A stretch of 6,018 bases of DNA, from NCBI GenBank assembly GCA_900772745.1, contig CAAGRV010000101.1, forward strand, positions 1-6,018, written 5' to 3'. The translations under genes and the position numbers were made by a program. Below, piece by piece: positions 1 through 6,018 of this stretch. The stretch is from Clostridia bacterium. GTDB lineage: Bacteria > Bacillota > Clostridia > Christensenellales > UBA3700. How positions within the stretch are numbered: position 1 is the first letter of the stretch; the number at the start of each line of letters is the position of its first letter. The notes beneath the pieces are model-generated. The model ran no database searches. It had not been told where the DNA came from and worked only from the letters and a program-made list of their open reading frames with translations.

Positions 1-113
1 GGAAATGTGGCGGGTTTTTCTAATTCTTTTCAAATTCAGACCAAAATTCATAAATTTTCCTTATATTTTTATTCTATCACACAAAAAAGTAAAATTCAAT
101 AGGCATTTTGCTA

Positions 114-142
114 TTGATTATAGCGAAGTGGTATGCTATAAT
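114..142 (+). promoter_or_regulatory. Sigma-A-type promoter of the three-gene unit
   Basis: A -35-like TTGATT (114-119; four of six consensus bases) is separated by exactly 17 nt from a perfect TATAAT (137-142). A TG dinucleotide at 134-135 gives an extended -10. The predicted transcription start is near 148-150, leaving a short leader of about 22 nt before the ATG at 172. It is the only strong promoter pattern seen ahead of the genes, and no terminator is visible before 5633, so it probably drives all three genes. The match is seen directly; activity is inferred. Confidence 0.8.
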
Positions 143-144
143 AT

Positions 145-161
145 TTATAATATTATTATAA
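145..161. promoter_or_regulatory. Perfect AT-only palindrome over the transcription start (candidate operator)
   Basis: TTATAATA and TATTATAA are exact reverse complements around a single central T (153). The palindrome begins 2 nt after the -10 box and spans the predicted start site, where a dimeric repressor would block initiation. It consists only of A and T in an AT-rich leader, so chance or promoter melting could also explain it. No regulator gene is present in the window to pair with it. Confidence 0.4.
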
Positions 162-168
162 GGGAAAG
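161..168 (+). promoter_or_regulatory. Ribosome binding site of gene 1
   Basis: AGGGAAAG is a purine-rich Shine-Dalgarno-like stretch whose AGGGA core ends 6 nt before the ATG at 172. It supports that codon as the start of the glycoside hydrolase gene. Confidence 0.65.
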
Positions 169-171
169 TAT

Positions 172-2145
172 ATGGAAATATCATCATCAAAAATTAAGAA
201 GGTAATCAACGTCGAAAACGGCAGGATTGTTGATAGTGAATTGTTCAACCTTGTGACAGGCAGTCGCATCAAATGTGTTGGCTACGAGTTCGCCATCAGT
301 TATGTTTTGCCTGGCAAGCTTTTTGGCAGAAAGAAGTTCGTGACTTCCTTTGATATGACAGTGACCGAAAGCGACGACGACGGCTTTTTGCTGGAATATT
401 CTGACCATGGCATTGACTGGCTCATTCGTGTGCATTATCACGTTGATGACAATTCGGACACAATCAAGAAGAGCTTGGAAATCAACTGTTCGGCCCCTAA
501 TGTTTTTATTGAATATATCGACCTAGACAGCTTTGACACCACGGGAGCAAGTTTTGTTTGGACGATTCCGCTAGCTACCAAGAGAGTTTATGTGCCAAGC
601 TATGTGACCACAATGGGACAACCTTACTATGTGGAAGATATATTTTTTGGTGGAGAATTCCCAATGGCAGACAACCGCATTGTGGACGGCATAACTCACG
701 CAAAATACCATATCGGCAGGAAGTTTTCCGAAATTGCGCCAAGCGGAGTGTACAACACAGTTTGTTTCGTGATGGGCGCAGGCATAGGCAACTCATTCGA
801 CAAAATGCGTGCATCATTTTTCCAATATGTTGCGACATTCTCTCGTCCAGCCAAGTTCAGAGTCCAATTCAACAGCTGGTATGACCACATGTTGGACATT
901 ACGTCGGACAAGGTTATGGGCTCGTTTATGGAAGTTGCCCAAGGGTTCAAAGAGGCGGGCTATCGACCACTCGATTGTTATGTAGTAGATGATGGTTGGA
1001 TAGATTATAAGCGTCCTGCATTTTGGGAATTCGACAAAGCAAGTTTTTCCAACGAGTTCCACAACGAAAGCGAATTGACCAAATCTTTGGAATCGACTTT
1101 CGGAGTATGGTTTGGACCACGTGGCGGATACACAGCCCAAACAATCAAATATGCAAAAATGCTCAAAAAATTAGGTTATCACGTGTGCAATCAGTCTTAT
1201 GATATATGCACTGGCGATCCACGATATATCAAGGATTTGTGCGACAAAATGGCACAATTTTGCAAAGATTACAACGTGACCTACTTCAAGATAGACGGCT
1301 TTGCCAACACTCCTTGTCGCTCCAAAAATCACGGACACCCAAAGGGCAAGGGCGACGGACTTTACTTCTACACCTTCTTGTGGGAAGAGTGGCTCAAAGG
1401 ATTCGAGAATATCCGCAAGGTATGTCCTGACGTCTTTTTGAATATCACCTCGTATGCGCATTGTTCGCCTTGGTTTTTGAAATGGGCGGACGCAGTATGG
1501 CTCAACAACTGTGGCGATATGGGTTATGAGGGCGAAGGTAGCAACCTTGACCAATGTCTAAACTATCGTGACGGCAAGTACAAGGACTTCTTCGACGCTC
1601 GTCAGCTCCAATTCCCGACCGCCAACATTTACAACCACGAGCCTTGTTATGCAGAGCGCAACTACAATCCGCCATTGCCATCTCCAAAGCACCAAACGGT
1701 AGTATATTCGTACGACGAGTTCGAAAAATATATGTATATGTGTATGATGAGAGGTACAGGCTTTGTGGAGTTGTATTTTAGCCCTAGTATGTTCGACGCC
1801 AAGCGTTGGAAGATTGCCACCAAGGTGCTCCAATGGGCGGAAAAGAACTTTGATATCATCAAGAATAGTCAGTTCTTTGGCGACGAGCCAGCCAGCGGTG
1901 GAGTTTATGGATATTATGCGTTCGACGGCAAAAATGCTATTATGTCATTGCGCAATTCGAGCAACCAACCAAAGACTTATATCCTTGACAACAAAGCAAG
2001 ATGTTTTGTACAATCTGCATATACTATAAGCGAGTATTATCCTACAAAACAAGCGGGCGAAAAGGTAGAGAAAAACGCAAATTATAAAATCACGCTTCAA
2101 CCTTATGAAGCAAAGATTTTCAATATCAAGCTTGTAAAAGACTGA
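172..2145 (+). CDS. GH36-like (clan GH-D) alpha-glycosidase, probable alpha-galactosidase relative
   Basis: This 657-residue protein probably hydrolyses an alpha-linked glycoside by a retaining mechanism. Residues 1-225 look like an N-terminal beta-sandwich. Residues 230-560 look like a TIM barrel opening with FNSWYD (233-238) and followed by VVDDGW (271-276). The strand motif YFKIDGF (371-377) gives D375 as the expected nucleophile. The acid/base would lie in WADAVWLNNCGD (438-449), most likely D449, with D440 as the alternative. Residues 565-657 form a C-terminal beta domain. There is no signal peptide or membrane segment, and 16 cysteines are present, which fits a cytoplasmic enzyme. The glycine-rich CxGGGR-type motif and WxSD acid/base motif of classical GH36 alpha-galactosidases are absent, so substrate specificity is open. 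From memory, related proteins are sometimes auto-labelled 'enterotoxin', which nothing here supports. The promoter and ribosome binding site just upstream fix the start. The gene ends in tandem stops TGA TAA, 37 nt before the next ATG. Confidence 0.8.
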   Translation: MEISSSKIKKVINVENGRIVDSELFNLVTGSRIKCVGYEFAISYVLPGKLFGRKKFVTSFDMTVTESDDDGFLLEYSDHGIDWLIRVHYHVDDNSDTIKKSLEINCSAPNVFIEYIDLDSFDTTGASFVWTIPLATKRVYVPSYVTTMGQPYYVEDIFFGGEFPMADNRIVDGITHAKYHIGRKFSEIAPSGVYNTVCFVMGAGIGNSFDKMRASFFQYVATFSRPAKFRVQFNSWYDHMLDITSDKVMGSFMEVAQGFKEAGYRPLDCYVVDDGWIDYKRPAFWEFDKASFSNEFHNESELTKSLESTFGVWFGPRGGYTAQTIKYAKMLKKLGYHVCNQSYDICTGDPRYIKDLCDKMAQFCKDYNVTYFKIDGFANTPCRSKNHGHPKGKGDGLYFYTFLWEEWLKGFENIRKVCPDVFLNITSYAHCSPWFLKWADAVWLNNCGDMGYEGEGSNLDQCLNYRDGKYKDFFDARQLQFPTANIYNHEPCYAERNYNPPLPSPKHQTVVYSYDEFEKYMYMCMMRGTGFVELYFSPSMFDAKRWKIATKVLQWAEKNFDIIKNSQFFGDEPASGGVYGYYAFDGKNAIMSLRNSSNQPKTYILDNKARCFVQSAYTISEYYPTKQAGEKVEKNANYKITLQPYEAKIFNIKLVKD

Positions 2146-2172
2146 TAAAATTATAAATCGAAAGCAATACTT

Positions 2173-2177
2173 GGAGA
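2173..2177 (+). promoter_or_regulatory. Ribosome binding site that decides the start of gene 2
   Basis: GGAGA lies 6 nt upstream of the ATG at 2183. An in-frame TTG at 2171 would lengthen the protein by four residues but overlaps this Shine-Dalgarno site, so the ATG is the better start. It also gives a normal lipoprotein signal peptide beginning MKRSNK. Confidence 0.8.
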
Positions 2178-2182
2178 AAATA

Positions 2183-2251
2183 ATGAAAAGAAGTAACAAA
2201 TTAGCACTTATTGTGATTTTGGTGATGGCAGTGTCCTTGCTTTTGGTTGCA
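2183..2251 (+). other. Lipoprotein (type II) signal peptide
   Basis: The segment encodes residues 1-23 of the surface lipoprotein. Lys2, Arg3 and Lys6 form the basic n-region, residues 7-20 are hydrophobic, and the lipobox L21-V22-A23 precedes C24 (codon 2252-2254). Signal peptidase II cleavage would leave C24 as the lipidated N-terminus. Confidence 0.9.
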
Positions 2252-4918
2252 TGTGCGCCAAAGGACAATGAAGGACTTGTCAAGCTAGGCACCCCGACAG
2301 ACGTTTCGCTCAATGGCGACGCTGTGAGCTGGCAATCTGTTGCCAATGCGACGAAATATTATGTAAAAGTCGGCGAAAAAGAGCATGAAACAAAGTCAAC
2401 TAGCTTTGTTATTACCGTGGACGAAATAGGCATTTATCCAGTGACTATCAGAGCTTATGGCGACGGCAAAAAGTACGGCACAAGCGAGTGGTCAAAGCCT
2501 GTCGAATATGTCAAAGGTCAACAGTTGGCAACTCCAGTTGTCAGTGTGGACAACGACGGCAAGAAAGCAAGTTGGACAGCTGTCGACAAAGCGGCAGAAT
2601 ATCTTGTCAAAGTGGAGGCAAAACTCAATCCAAAGGAAGACAAACTCAGCGTAGTAGACGAGTTGACTACCACAGAATTGACATACAGCTTTGACAACGC
2701 AGAAAAATACAAAGATCCCAACGCTTACCAAATTTCTGTCATTGCCAAACCAAATGCGGAAGACAAAACTTCTGTCCAATCAAAGGCTAGCGAAATCAAG
2801 AAATATATCATAACCAAAAAATTGGATACTCCAAAGTGGGACAAGATTACCACTTCCAGCGTTTGGTGGAATGCGGTAGATGACGTCACAACTCACAATC
2901 TAAGATACGAAATCAAAGTAACTCACAACGATACAACCGAAACATACACAACTTCTGCTACCAGCATCAGCCTTACCAAAATTAGTATGAAAGAGGCGGG
3001 CAATTATACGCTCAATATTCGTGCGGTGGGGGACAATGAAGTCTATCTTGATTCGGATTATTCTGCTGACAATAACGATTATGTGCTTACCAAACTAAGC
3101 CCAATCGACGCAAACAATGTTGCATATACTCCAGCGACTGTGGCAGGCGAAAAGAACAAGGTATCATTTACTTTGTCCGACAGTGCCAACGTCCAAAAAG
3201 TAAGATTGATTTTGGAAACGTATACTGCAAGTGGCGAGAGAAAATTGTCGCAAGTGACCAAGGATATTGCTTTGGAAGAAGGCAAAACCGATTATGAAAC
3301 AACTATCGACGACCTATTCTTCAAGGAAGTAGAGGGATCTACCGAACTCAACCCAACCAAGAGCGACGAAGAATATTATGGCAAAAACTATGTTATCTCA
3401 CTTCTTTGTGTATCCGATCTTGCCAAGATAGTTGATTCGGAAATCACCAAGACAGACTATGTTTATTCCAACTACAAAAAGCCAACCAAAAACGAATTCG
3501 GCGTTTATCTCGTGCACAACGTAGGTGAGCTTGCTTATATGAGAGTAGAGCCAACGGCAAAATTCCAACTCGAAAACGACATCTCGTTCAATGGTTACGA
3601 ATTCCAAACAATCCCAACATTCTCAGGTGCTTTGTTCGGCGATGGCAAGACTATCAAAGACATTGTTTTGACAGCAAAGGACGGCAATGTTGGTTTGGTA
3701 GGAACATTGGCAAGCGGTGGCGAAATCAATGGTTTGGTGCTCCGTAATGCACGTACAAAAATCAATGGCAAAGTAGAAAACGCAGGTACTATTGCAGCTG
3801 TCAACCAAGGCGATATTGCTGGTTGTTATGTAGAGGGCACTATCAAAACAGCGTTGTACGAAAAGGATATCGAAGACAAAGACAAGTCAGCTCCAAAATA
3901 TGTGGGCGGACTTGTAGGCGACAACAAATCAACTATTGCCAACTCTTATGCCAACGTAGATCTCGAAGGTCAAATCGCAGGTGGACTTGTTGGAAAGAAC
4001 AGCGGAAGTATCTCAGGCGGATATGCTTTGGGCGTTGTCAATGCCAAAGCTTGTGCCAAAGATTATGTAGACGACGCAAACAACGCTATCACTTGTGATA
4101 TTTTTGCGGGTGGATTGGTTGGTTACAACGAAGGTTTTATCAGCAATGTATTTGCAGTCAACAATGTAAAAGCAGAGGGCAAAGACGGCGACAATATCTA
4201 TGCAGGTGGATTTGTTGGTGTCAATCAAAAAGCTAGTGGCGAGCTTAGCGGTATGATTATGAATTGTTATGCTGGTGATATGTACAGCAAAGATGCAACC
4301 AAGCGTCTTAACGTTGTGGCAAGTGGTAACAATTCTGTCGCAGGTGGATTTGTGGGCGAAAATAGCGGACAAATCATCAACAGCTACACCACTTCAAGAG
4401 CAAGCGCCAGCGGTAAGAGCGCAGGTTTTGTAGGCAACAATGCAGGTACAATCAAGACTTCATTCAGCACAGGTGGCACAGAGAATATCGGTGCAAGAGG
4501 CGGTTTTGTGGCAAGTGGCAGCGGAGAAGTGCTCAACTGCTATTATTATGCGATTGGTTATACTCCAAAAGCTGGCGAAGCAGGTACAATGGTTGACGAA
4601 AAAAGCTTGGCTACGCTAGCTGAAAAGCTTGTCGATGGCGAAACTCCAAGCGCATTCGGCACATTTACCAACGGACTTGCTCCAGTGCTCAAGAATATGA
4701 TTTACGTCGAGAAATATAGCGTTGAGGCCAAAGTAAGCGTTTGGCAACAAGCAAGAATTATTGACGACAAGGGCGAAACAAAACTTCTTGGCGAAAATGT
4801 CAAGATTGACGACAAGGATACATTCGAACTACTCGGCGACAGCGTAAAAGGCAATGTTGTACAAGCTCAATATATCTACAACAGCAAGACATTGCAAATC
4901 GTTGTAACATTCAAATAA
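2183..4918 (+). CDS. Surface lipoprotein with tandem Fn3-like modules and a GLUG-repeat beta-helix
   Basis: This 911-residue protein is predicted to be exported and lipid-anchored on the outer face of the membrane. Residues 1-23 are a lipoprotein signal peptide: basic start, hydrophobic core, and lipobox LVAC with C24 as the lipidated cysteine. Three Fn3-like beta modules follow at about 35-114, 115-213 and 214-305, each with a 'W-x-[SA]-V' strand (W50, W131, W229) and a later 'Y-x-[VI]-K-V' strand. A more divergent module occupies 306-434. From about 440 the protein enters a GLUG-type right-handed beta-helix, with a typical entry of a 'LENDISF' strand and then SGALFGDG. About nine to ten turns follow to about residue 790, and a closing 'NGLAPVLK' segment sits near 830-836. 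Residues 840-911 form an unassigned beta-rich tail. No sortase motif or catalytic signature is seen. Roles in adhesion, polysaccharide binding or cell-surface display are inferred from architecture; the ligand is unknown. It is probably cotranscribed with the glycosidase. Confidence 0.85.
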   Translation: MKRSNKLALIVILVMAVSLLLVACAPKDNEGLVKLGTPTDVSLNGDAVSWQSVANATKYYVKVGEKEHETKSTSFVITVDEIGIYPVTIRAYGDGKKYGTSEWSKPVEYVKGQQLATPVVSVDNDGKKASWTAVDKAAEYLVKVEAKLNPKEDKLSVVDELTTTELTYSFDNAEKYKDPNAYQISVIAKPNAEDKTSVQSKASEIKKYIITKKLDTPKWDKITTSSVWWNAVDDVTTHNLRYEIKVTHNDTTETYTTSATSISLTKISMKEAGNYTLNIRAVGDNEVYLDSDYSADNNDYVLTKLSPIDANNVAYTPATVAGEKNKVSFTLSDSANVQKVRLILETYTASGERKLSQVTKDIALEEGKTDYETTIDDLFFKEVEGSTELNPTKSDEEYYGKNYVISLLCVSDLAKIVDSEITKTDYVYSNYKKPTKNEFGVYLVHNVGELAYMRVEPTAKFQLENDISFNGYEFQTIPTFSGALFGDGKTIKDIVLTAKDGNVGLVGTLASGGEINGLVLRNARTKINGKVENAGTIAAVNQGDIAGCYVEGTIKTALYEKDIEDKDKSAPKYVGGLVGDNKSTIANSYANVDLEGQIAGGLVGKNSGSISGGYALGVVNAKACAKDYVDDANNAITCDIFAGGLVGYNEGFISNVFAVNNVKAEGKDGDNIYAGGFVGVNQKASGELSGMIMNCYAGDMYSKDATKRLNVVASGNNSVAGGFVGENSGQIINSYTTSRASASGKSAGFVGNNAGTIKTSFSTGGTENIGARGGFVASGSGEVLNCYYYAIGYTPKAGEAGTMVDEKSLATLAEKLVDGETPSAFGTFTNGLAPVLKNMIYVEKYSVEAKVSVWQQARIIDDKGETKLLGENVKIDDKDTFELLGDSVKGNVVQAQYIYNSKTLQIVVTFK
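2285..3097 (+). repeat. Three tandem Fn3-like protein modules
   Basis: These are residues 35-305 of the lipoprotein. Each module opens with a Leu-(Gly/Ala/Asp)-Thr-Pro motif (at 35, 115 and 214). It continues with a tryptophan strand such as AVSWQSV, KASWTAV or VWWNAV, and then a Tyr-x-(Val/Ile)-Lys-Val strand. The repeated Leu-x-Thr-Pro opening and module sizes of about 80-100 residues indicate internal duplication. The assignment to the Fn3 superfamily is by motif pattern only. Confidence 0.7.
3626..4552 (+). repeat. GLUG repeat array (beta-helix turns)
   Basis: This covers residues 482-790 of the lipoprotein. Turns share the pattern 'aGGlVG-x-N-xGxIxnsya'. Clear copies start with YVGGLVG (573), IAGGLVG (598), FAGGLVG (641), YAGGFVG (673) and VAGGFVG (719). 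Degenerate copies lie at about 502, 533, 746 and 771. The DNA shows related runs such as GCAGGTGGATTTGT at several sites. Spacing varies because loops, for example near 621-640 and 690-718, interrupt the turns. This matches the GLUG motif family of bacterial surface proteins. Confidence 0.8.
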
Positions 4919-4921
4919 GAT

Positions 4922-5626
4922 ATGAACAAACTTATAGTTTTGATGGATGCCGATGATACTTTCCTTGACTTTGGCAAGTGCGAGAGATACGCAATAGCTG
5001 AAGTTGCTGATATCATTGGCGTAAAACAAAAGGACGAGTTTTGCGACGCTTACCACATTGTCAACGACGATATATGGAAAGAGTTCGAGCAAGGCTTAGT
5101 GACGGCTGACGAGATTGCTTACAAGCGGTTCGACCGCATATTCGATATGTTTGGCATCACGGGGCAAGATAGCCACGAGATAGGCAAAATATACAAAGAT
5201 TGCCTGTCTAAGCAAGCTTTTTTGTTCGACGGAGCAAGAGAATGTTTGCAAGAGTTGAGCGGAAAATATAGGTTGTTCGTCATCACCAACGGCATCACCT
5301 ATACCCAGCAAAGAAGATTTGAAAAAGCTAGTCTCAACCAATACTTTGAGAAGATTTTTGTGTCCGAACAAATAGGTTATCGCAAACCTCAAAAAGAGTT
5401 TTTCGAATATGTAAGAGAACATATTGAGGGCTTTGATGAGGGTGGAGCAGTCGTAGTGGGCGACTCTATGACCTCTGATATCCAAGGCGGACTTGGGGCA
5501 GGATTGGACACTATTTGGTTCAACTTGCTGGGCAGACAAAACAAGCAAAGCTATCACGCCAAGTACGAAGTCAAGAGCTATGGTGAGTTGGAGATATTGT
5601 TAGAAAAGCTCCAAAATCAAATATAA
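4922..5626 (+). CDS. HAD-superfamily phosphatase, YjjG-like (probable nucleoside 5'-monophosphatase)
   Basis: This 234-residue cytoplasmic hydrolase has all four HAD motifs. Motif I is MDADDTFLDF, with nucleophile D9 and acid/base D11. Motif II is VITNG with T122. Motif III is YRKPQKEFF with K155. Motif IV is VVGDSMTSDI, with D181 and D186 as the Mg2+ ligands. The helical cap between motifs I and II (about 15-100) and the 'DDTxLDF' and 'RKPxxEFF' wording fit the YjjG group of noncanonical pyrimidine nucleotidases, whose members dephosphorylate nucleoside monophosphates. The exact substrate cannot be read from sequence. The ATG follows the lipoprotein stop by only 3 nt, and the preceding bases lack a convincing Shine-Dalgarno site, so translation probably depends on termination-reinitiation. 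It is the last gene before the terminator. Its functional link to the glycosidase and lipoprotein is unclear. Confidence 0.85.
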   Translation: MNKLIVLMDADDTFLDFGKCERYAIAEVADIIGVKQKDEFCDAYHIVNDDIWKEFEQGLVTADEIAYKRFDRIFDMFGITGQDSHEIGKIYKDCLSKQAFLFDGARECLQELSGKYRLFVITNGITYTQQRRFEKASLNQYFEKIFVSEQIGYRKPQKEFFEYVREHIEGFDEGGAVVVGDSMTSDIQGGLGAGLDTIWFNLLGRQNKQSYHAKYEVKSYGELEILLEKLQNQI

Positions 5627-5632
5627 CAACCC

Positions 5633-5662
5633 AAATGGACAAGTTAGCTTGCCCATTTTTTT
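5633..5662 (+). terminator. Rho-independent terminator of the unit
   Basis: AAATGGACAAG (5633-5643) pairs with CTTGCCCATTT (5648-5658) around a TTAG loop, with one A-C mismatch (5639/5652). A run of seven T residues spans 5656-5662, partly inside the stem. It starts 6 nt after the phosphatase stop codon, so it should end the three-gene transcript. Confidence 0.88.
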
Positions 5663-5685
5663 ATGATTTTTTTGGCGTCATAAAA

Positions 5686-5720
5686 TGCAATGCTATTCCA
5701 AGTTATTATTTTGCATTGCA
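5686..5720. repeat. Inverted repeat TGCAATGC / GCATTGCA
   Basis: TGCAATGC (5686-5693) and GCATTGCA (5713-5720) are perfect reverse complements separated by 19 nt. No T-run follows, so it is not an obvious second terminator. It could be a weak RNA hairpin or a protein-binding pair. Confidence 0.5.
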
Positions 5721-5849
5721 CAATGACTGATGATTGAATAGGTAAAAATCGTAAAATTATCAAGCAAGCGTATTTGTACAAGAGAGGGTGCAACATTGTC
5801 AAGGTATATTTGTTATGCTTTGGTGGATAGTGTTGCTAGATTTTGGCGA

Positions 5850-5877
5850 TAGGGTGGGATAGATATACCCTACCCTA
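5850..5877. repeat. Hairpin-forming inverted repeat TAGGGTGGG / CCCTACCCTA
   Basis: TAGGGT (5850-5855) pairs with ACCCTA (5872-5877). GGG (5856-5858) pairs with CCC (5868-5870), with T5871 bulged and a 9-nt loop. This nine-pair stem is the most GC-rich structure in the intergenic region. No T-tract follows, so it does not look like a terminator. Confidence 0.5.
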
Positions 5878-5909
5878 ACAGTAGGAGTGGGGCAAATGAG
5901 ATGTCAGTT

Positions 5910-5949
5910 GATATGCTGATATGCACATATGAAGATATGGGGATAGTGG
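5910..5949. repeat. Degenerate 8-bp tandem repeat, consensus GATATGNN
   Basis: Five adjacent 8-nt units stay in register: GATATGCT, GATATGCA, CATATGAA, GATATGGG and GATAGTGG. The core GATATG is exact in three units and differs by one base in the third unit and by two in the fifth. A further exact core recurs at 5975-5980 outside the phased block. Confidence 0.55.
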
Positions 5950-5985
5950 CAGGATTGCATACAATATCTATGCAGATATGCACAT
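5918..5985. repeat. Direct repeat GATATGCACAT (two copies)
   Basis: Exact 11-bp copies lie at 5918-5928 and 5975-5985, 57 nt apart from start to start. Between them, TGCATA (5956-5961) and TATGCA (5969-5974) form a 6-bp inverted repeat that abuts the second copy. The first copy also sits in ATATG-CA-CATAT (5919-5930), an interrupted palindrome. The arrangement resembles clustered binding sites, but no regulator is identified. Confidence 0.45.
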
Positions 5986-6018
5986 GTTTTTATATAAATA
6001 TATATCAATATAAGCTAC

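Larger units (their letters stand above)
5663..6018. other. Gene-free intergenic region with several repeats
   Basis: No reading frame of plausible gene length, tRNA or recognised RNA family was seen here. The + strand between about 5820 and 5950 is clearly richer in G than C. The stretch holds the inverted repeat at 5686-5720, the hairpin at 5850-5877, and the 8-bp-period repeat at 5910-5949. It then turns very AT-rich (5987-6018) at the window edge. It may be the control region of a gene beyond the window. Confidence 0.6.

Noticed and set aside
5..205. 66-codon open frame on the + strand ahead of the glycosidase
   Set aside because: It runs through the promoter and palindrome, overlaps the start of the well-supported gene, and its translation is low-complexity AT-driven sequence with no ribosome binding site.
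1171..1554. 127-codon open frame on the - strand inside the glycosidase
   Set aside because: It is antisense to the catalytic core, where the + strand carries conserved motifs. It has no recognisable features of its own.
172..2145. Toxin function for the first gene
   Set aside because: The 'enterotoxin' label sometimes attached to related sequences is not supported here: the protein has glycosidase barrel motifs, and no export signal or toxin domain.
2132..2157. Possible promoter TTGTAA ... TATAAA between genes 1 and 2
   Set aside because: The spacer is only 14 nt and the region is AT-rich. No terminator precedes it, so readthrough from the upstream promoter explains expression better.
2171..2182. 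TTG start giving a 915-residue lipoprotein
   Set aside because: The codon overlaps the GGAGA Shine-Dalgarno site that serves the ATG at 2183, and adds Met-Glu-Lys-Ile before a complete signal peptide.
1945..2346. 133-codon open frame on the - strand
   Set aside because: It lies across the junction of two clear + strand genes and shows no domain, signal or ribosome binding site. It reads as a shadow of the coding strands.
5096..5557. 153-codon open frame on the - strand inside the phosphatase
   Set aside because: It is antisense to HAD motifs II-IV, which are clearly under selection on the + strand. It has no support as a gene.
5910..5985. CRISPR array
   Set aside because: The units are 8-11 bp with no spacers of regular size, and no cas gene is present.

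Overview
The window looks like an AT-rich chromosomal segment from a Gram-positive-type bacterium. The best guess is an uncultured, gut-type member of the Bacillota/Clostridia. This rests on purine-rich Shine-Dalgarno sites, a sigma-A-like promoter, a lipoprotein with a Clostridia-style signal peptide carrying Fn3-like and GLUG repeats, and a U-tailed intrinsic terminator. No rRNA or marker gene is present, so the taxonomy is an inference.

All coding sequence lies on the + strand in what looks like one transcription unit. Positions 1-113 are AT-rich and hold nothing recognisable. A strong promoter (TTGATT, 17-nt spacer, TATAAT with an extended TG) lies at 114-142. It is followed at once by a perfect AT-rich palindrome (145-161) that overlaps the expected transcription start. 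Gene 1 (172-2145) encodes a cytoplasmic, clan GH-D / GH36-like glycoside hydrolase. Gene 2 (2183-4918) encodes a 911-residue surface lipoprotein with tandem Fn3-like modules, a GLUG-repeat beta-helix and a short C-terminal beta domain. Gene 3 (4922-5626) encodes a YjjG-like HAD phosphatase that starts 3 nt after gene 2's stop without an evident ribosome binding site. A hairpin terminator at 5633-5662 closes the unit.

Positions 5663-6018 contain no gene. They hold an inverted repeat (5686-5720), a GC-richer hairpin (5850-5877), a degenerate 8-bp tandem repeat of the form GATATGNN (5910-5949) and an 11-bp direct repeat. Their role is unknown; they could be the upstream control region of the next gene or a structured RNA.

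Functionally, genes 1 and 2 suggest carbohydrate capture or adhesion at the cell surface combined with intracellular cleavage of an alpha-linked glycoside. Gene 3 looks like a housekeeping nucleotide-phosphatase passenger. The substrate and the link between the three are inferred. No mobile element, CRISPR array, RNA gene or defence system was seen. The least conventional parts are the divergent catalytic motifs of gene 1, the palindrome over the start site, and the repeat-bearing 3' intergenic region.
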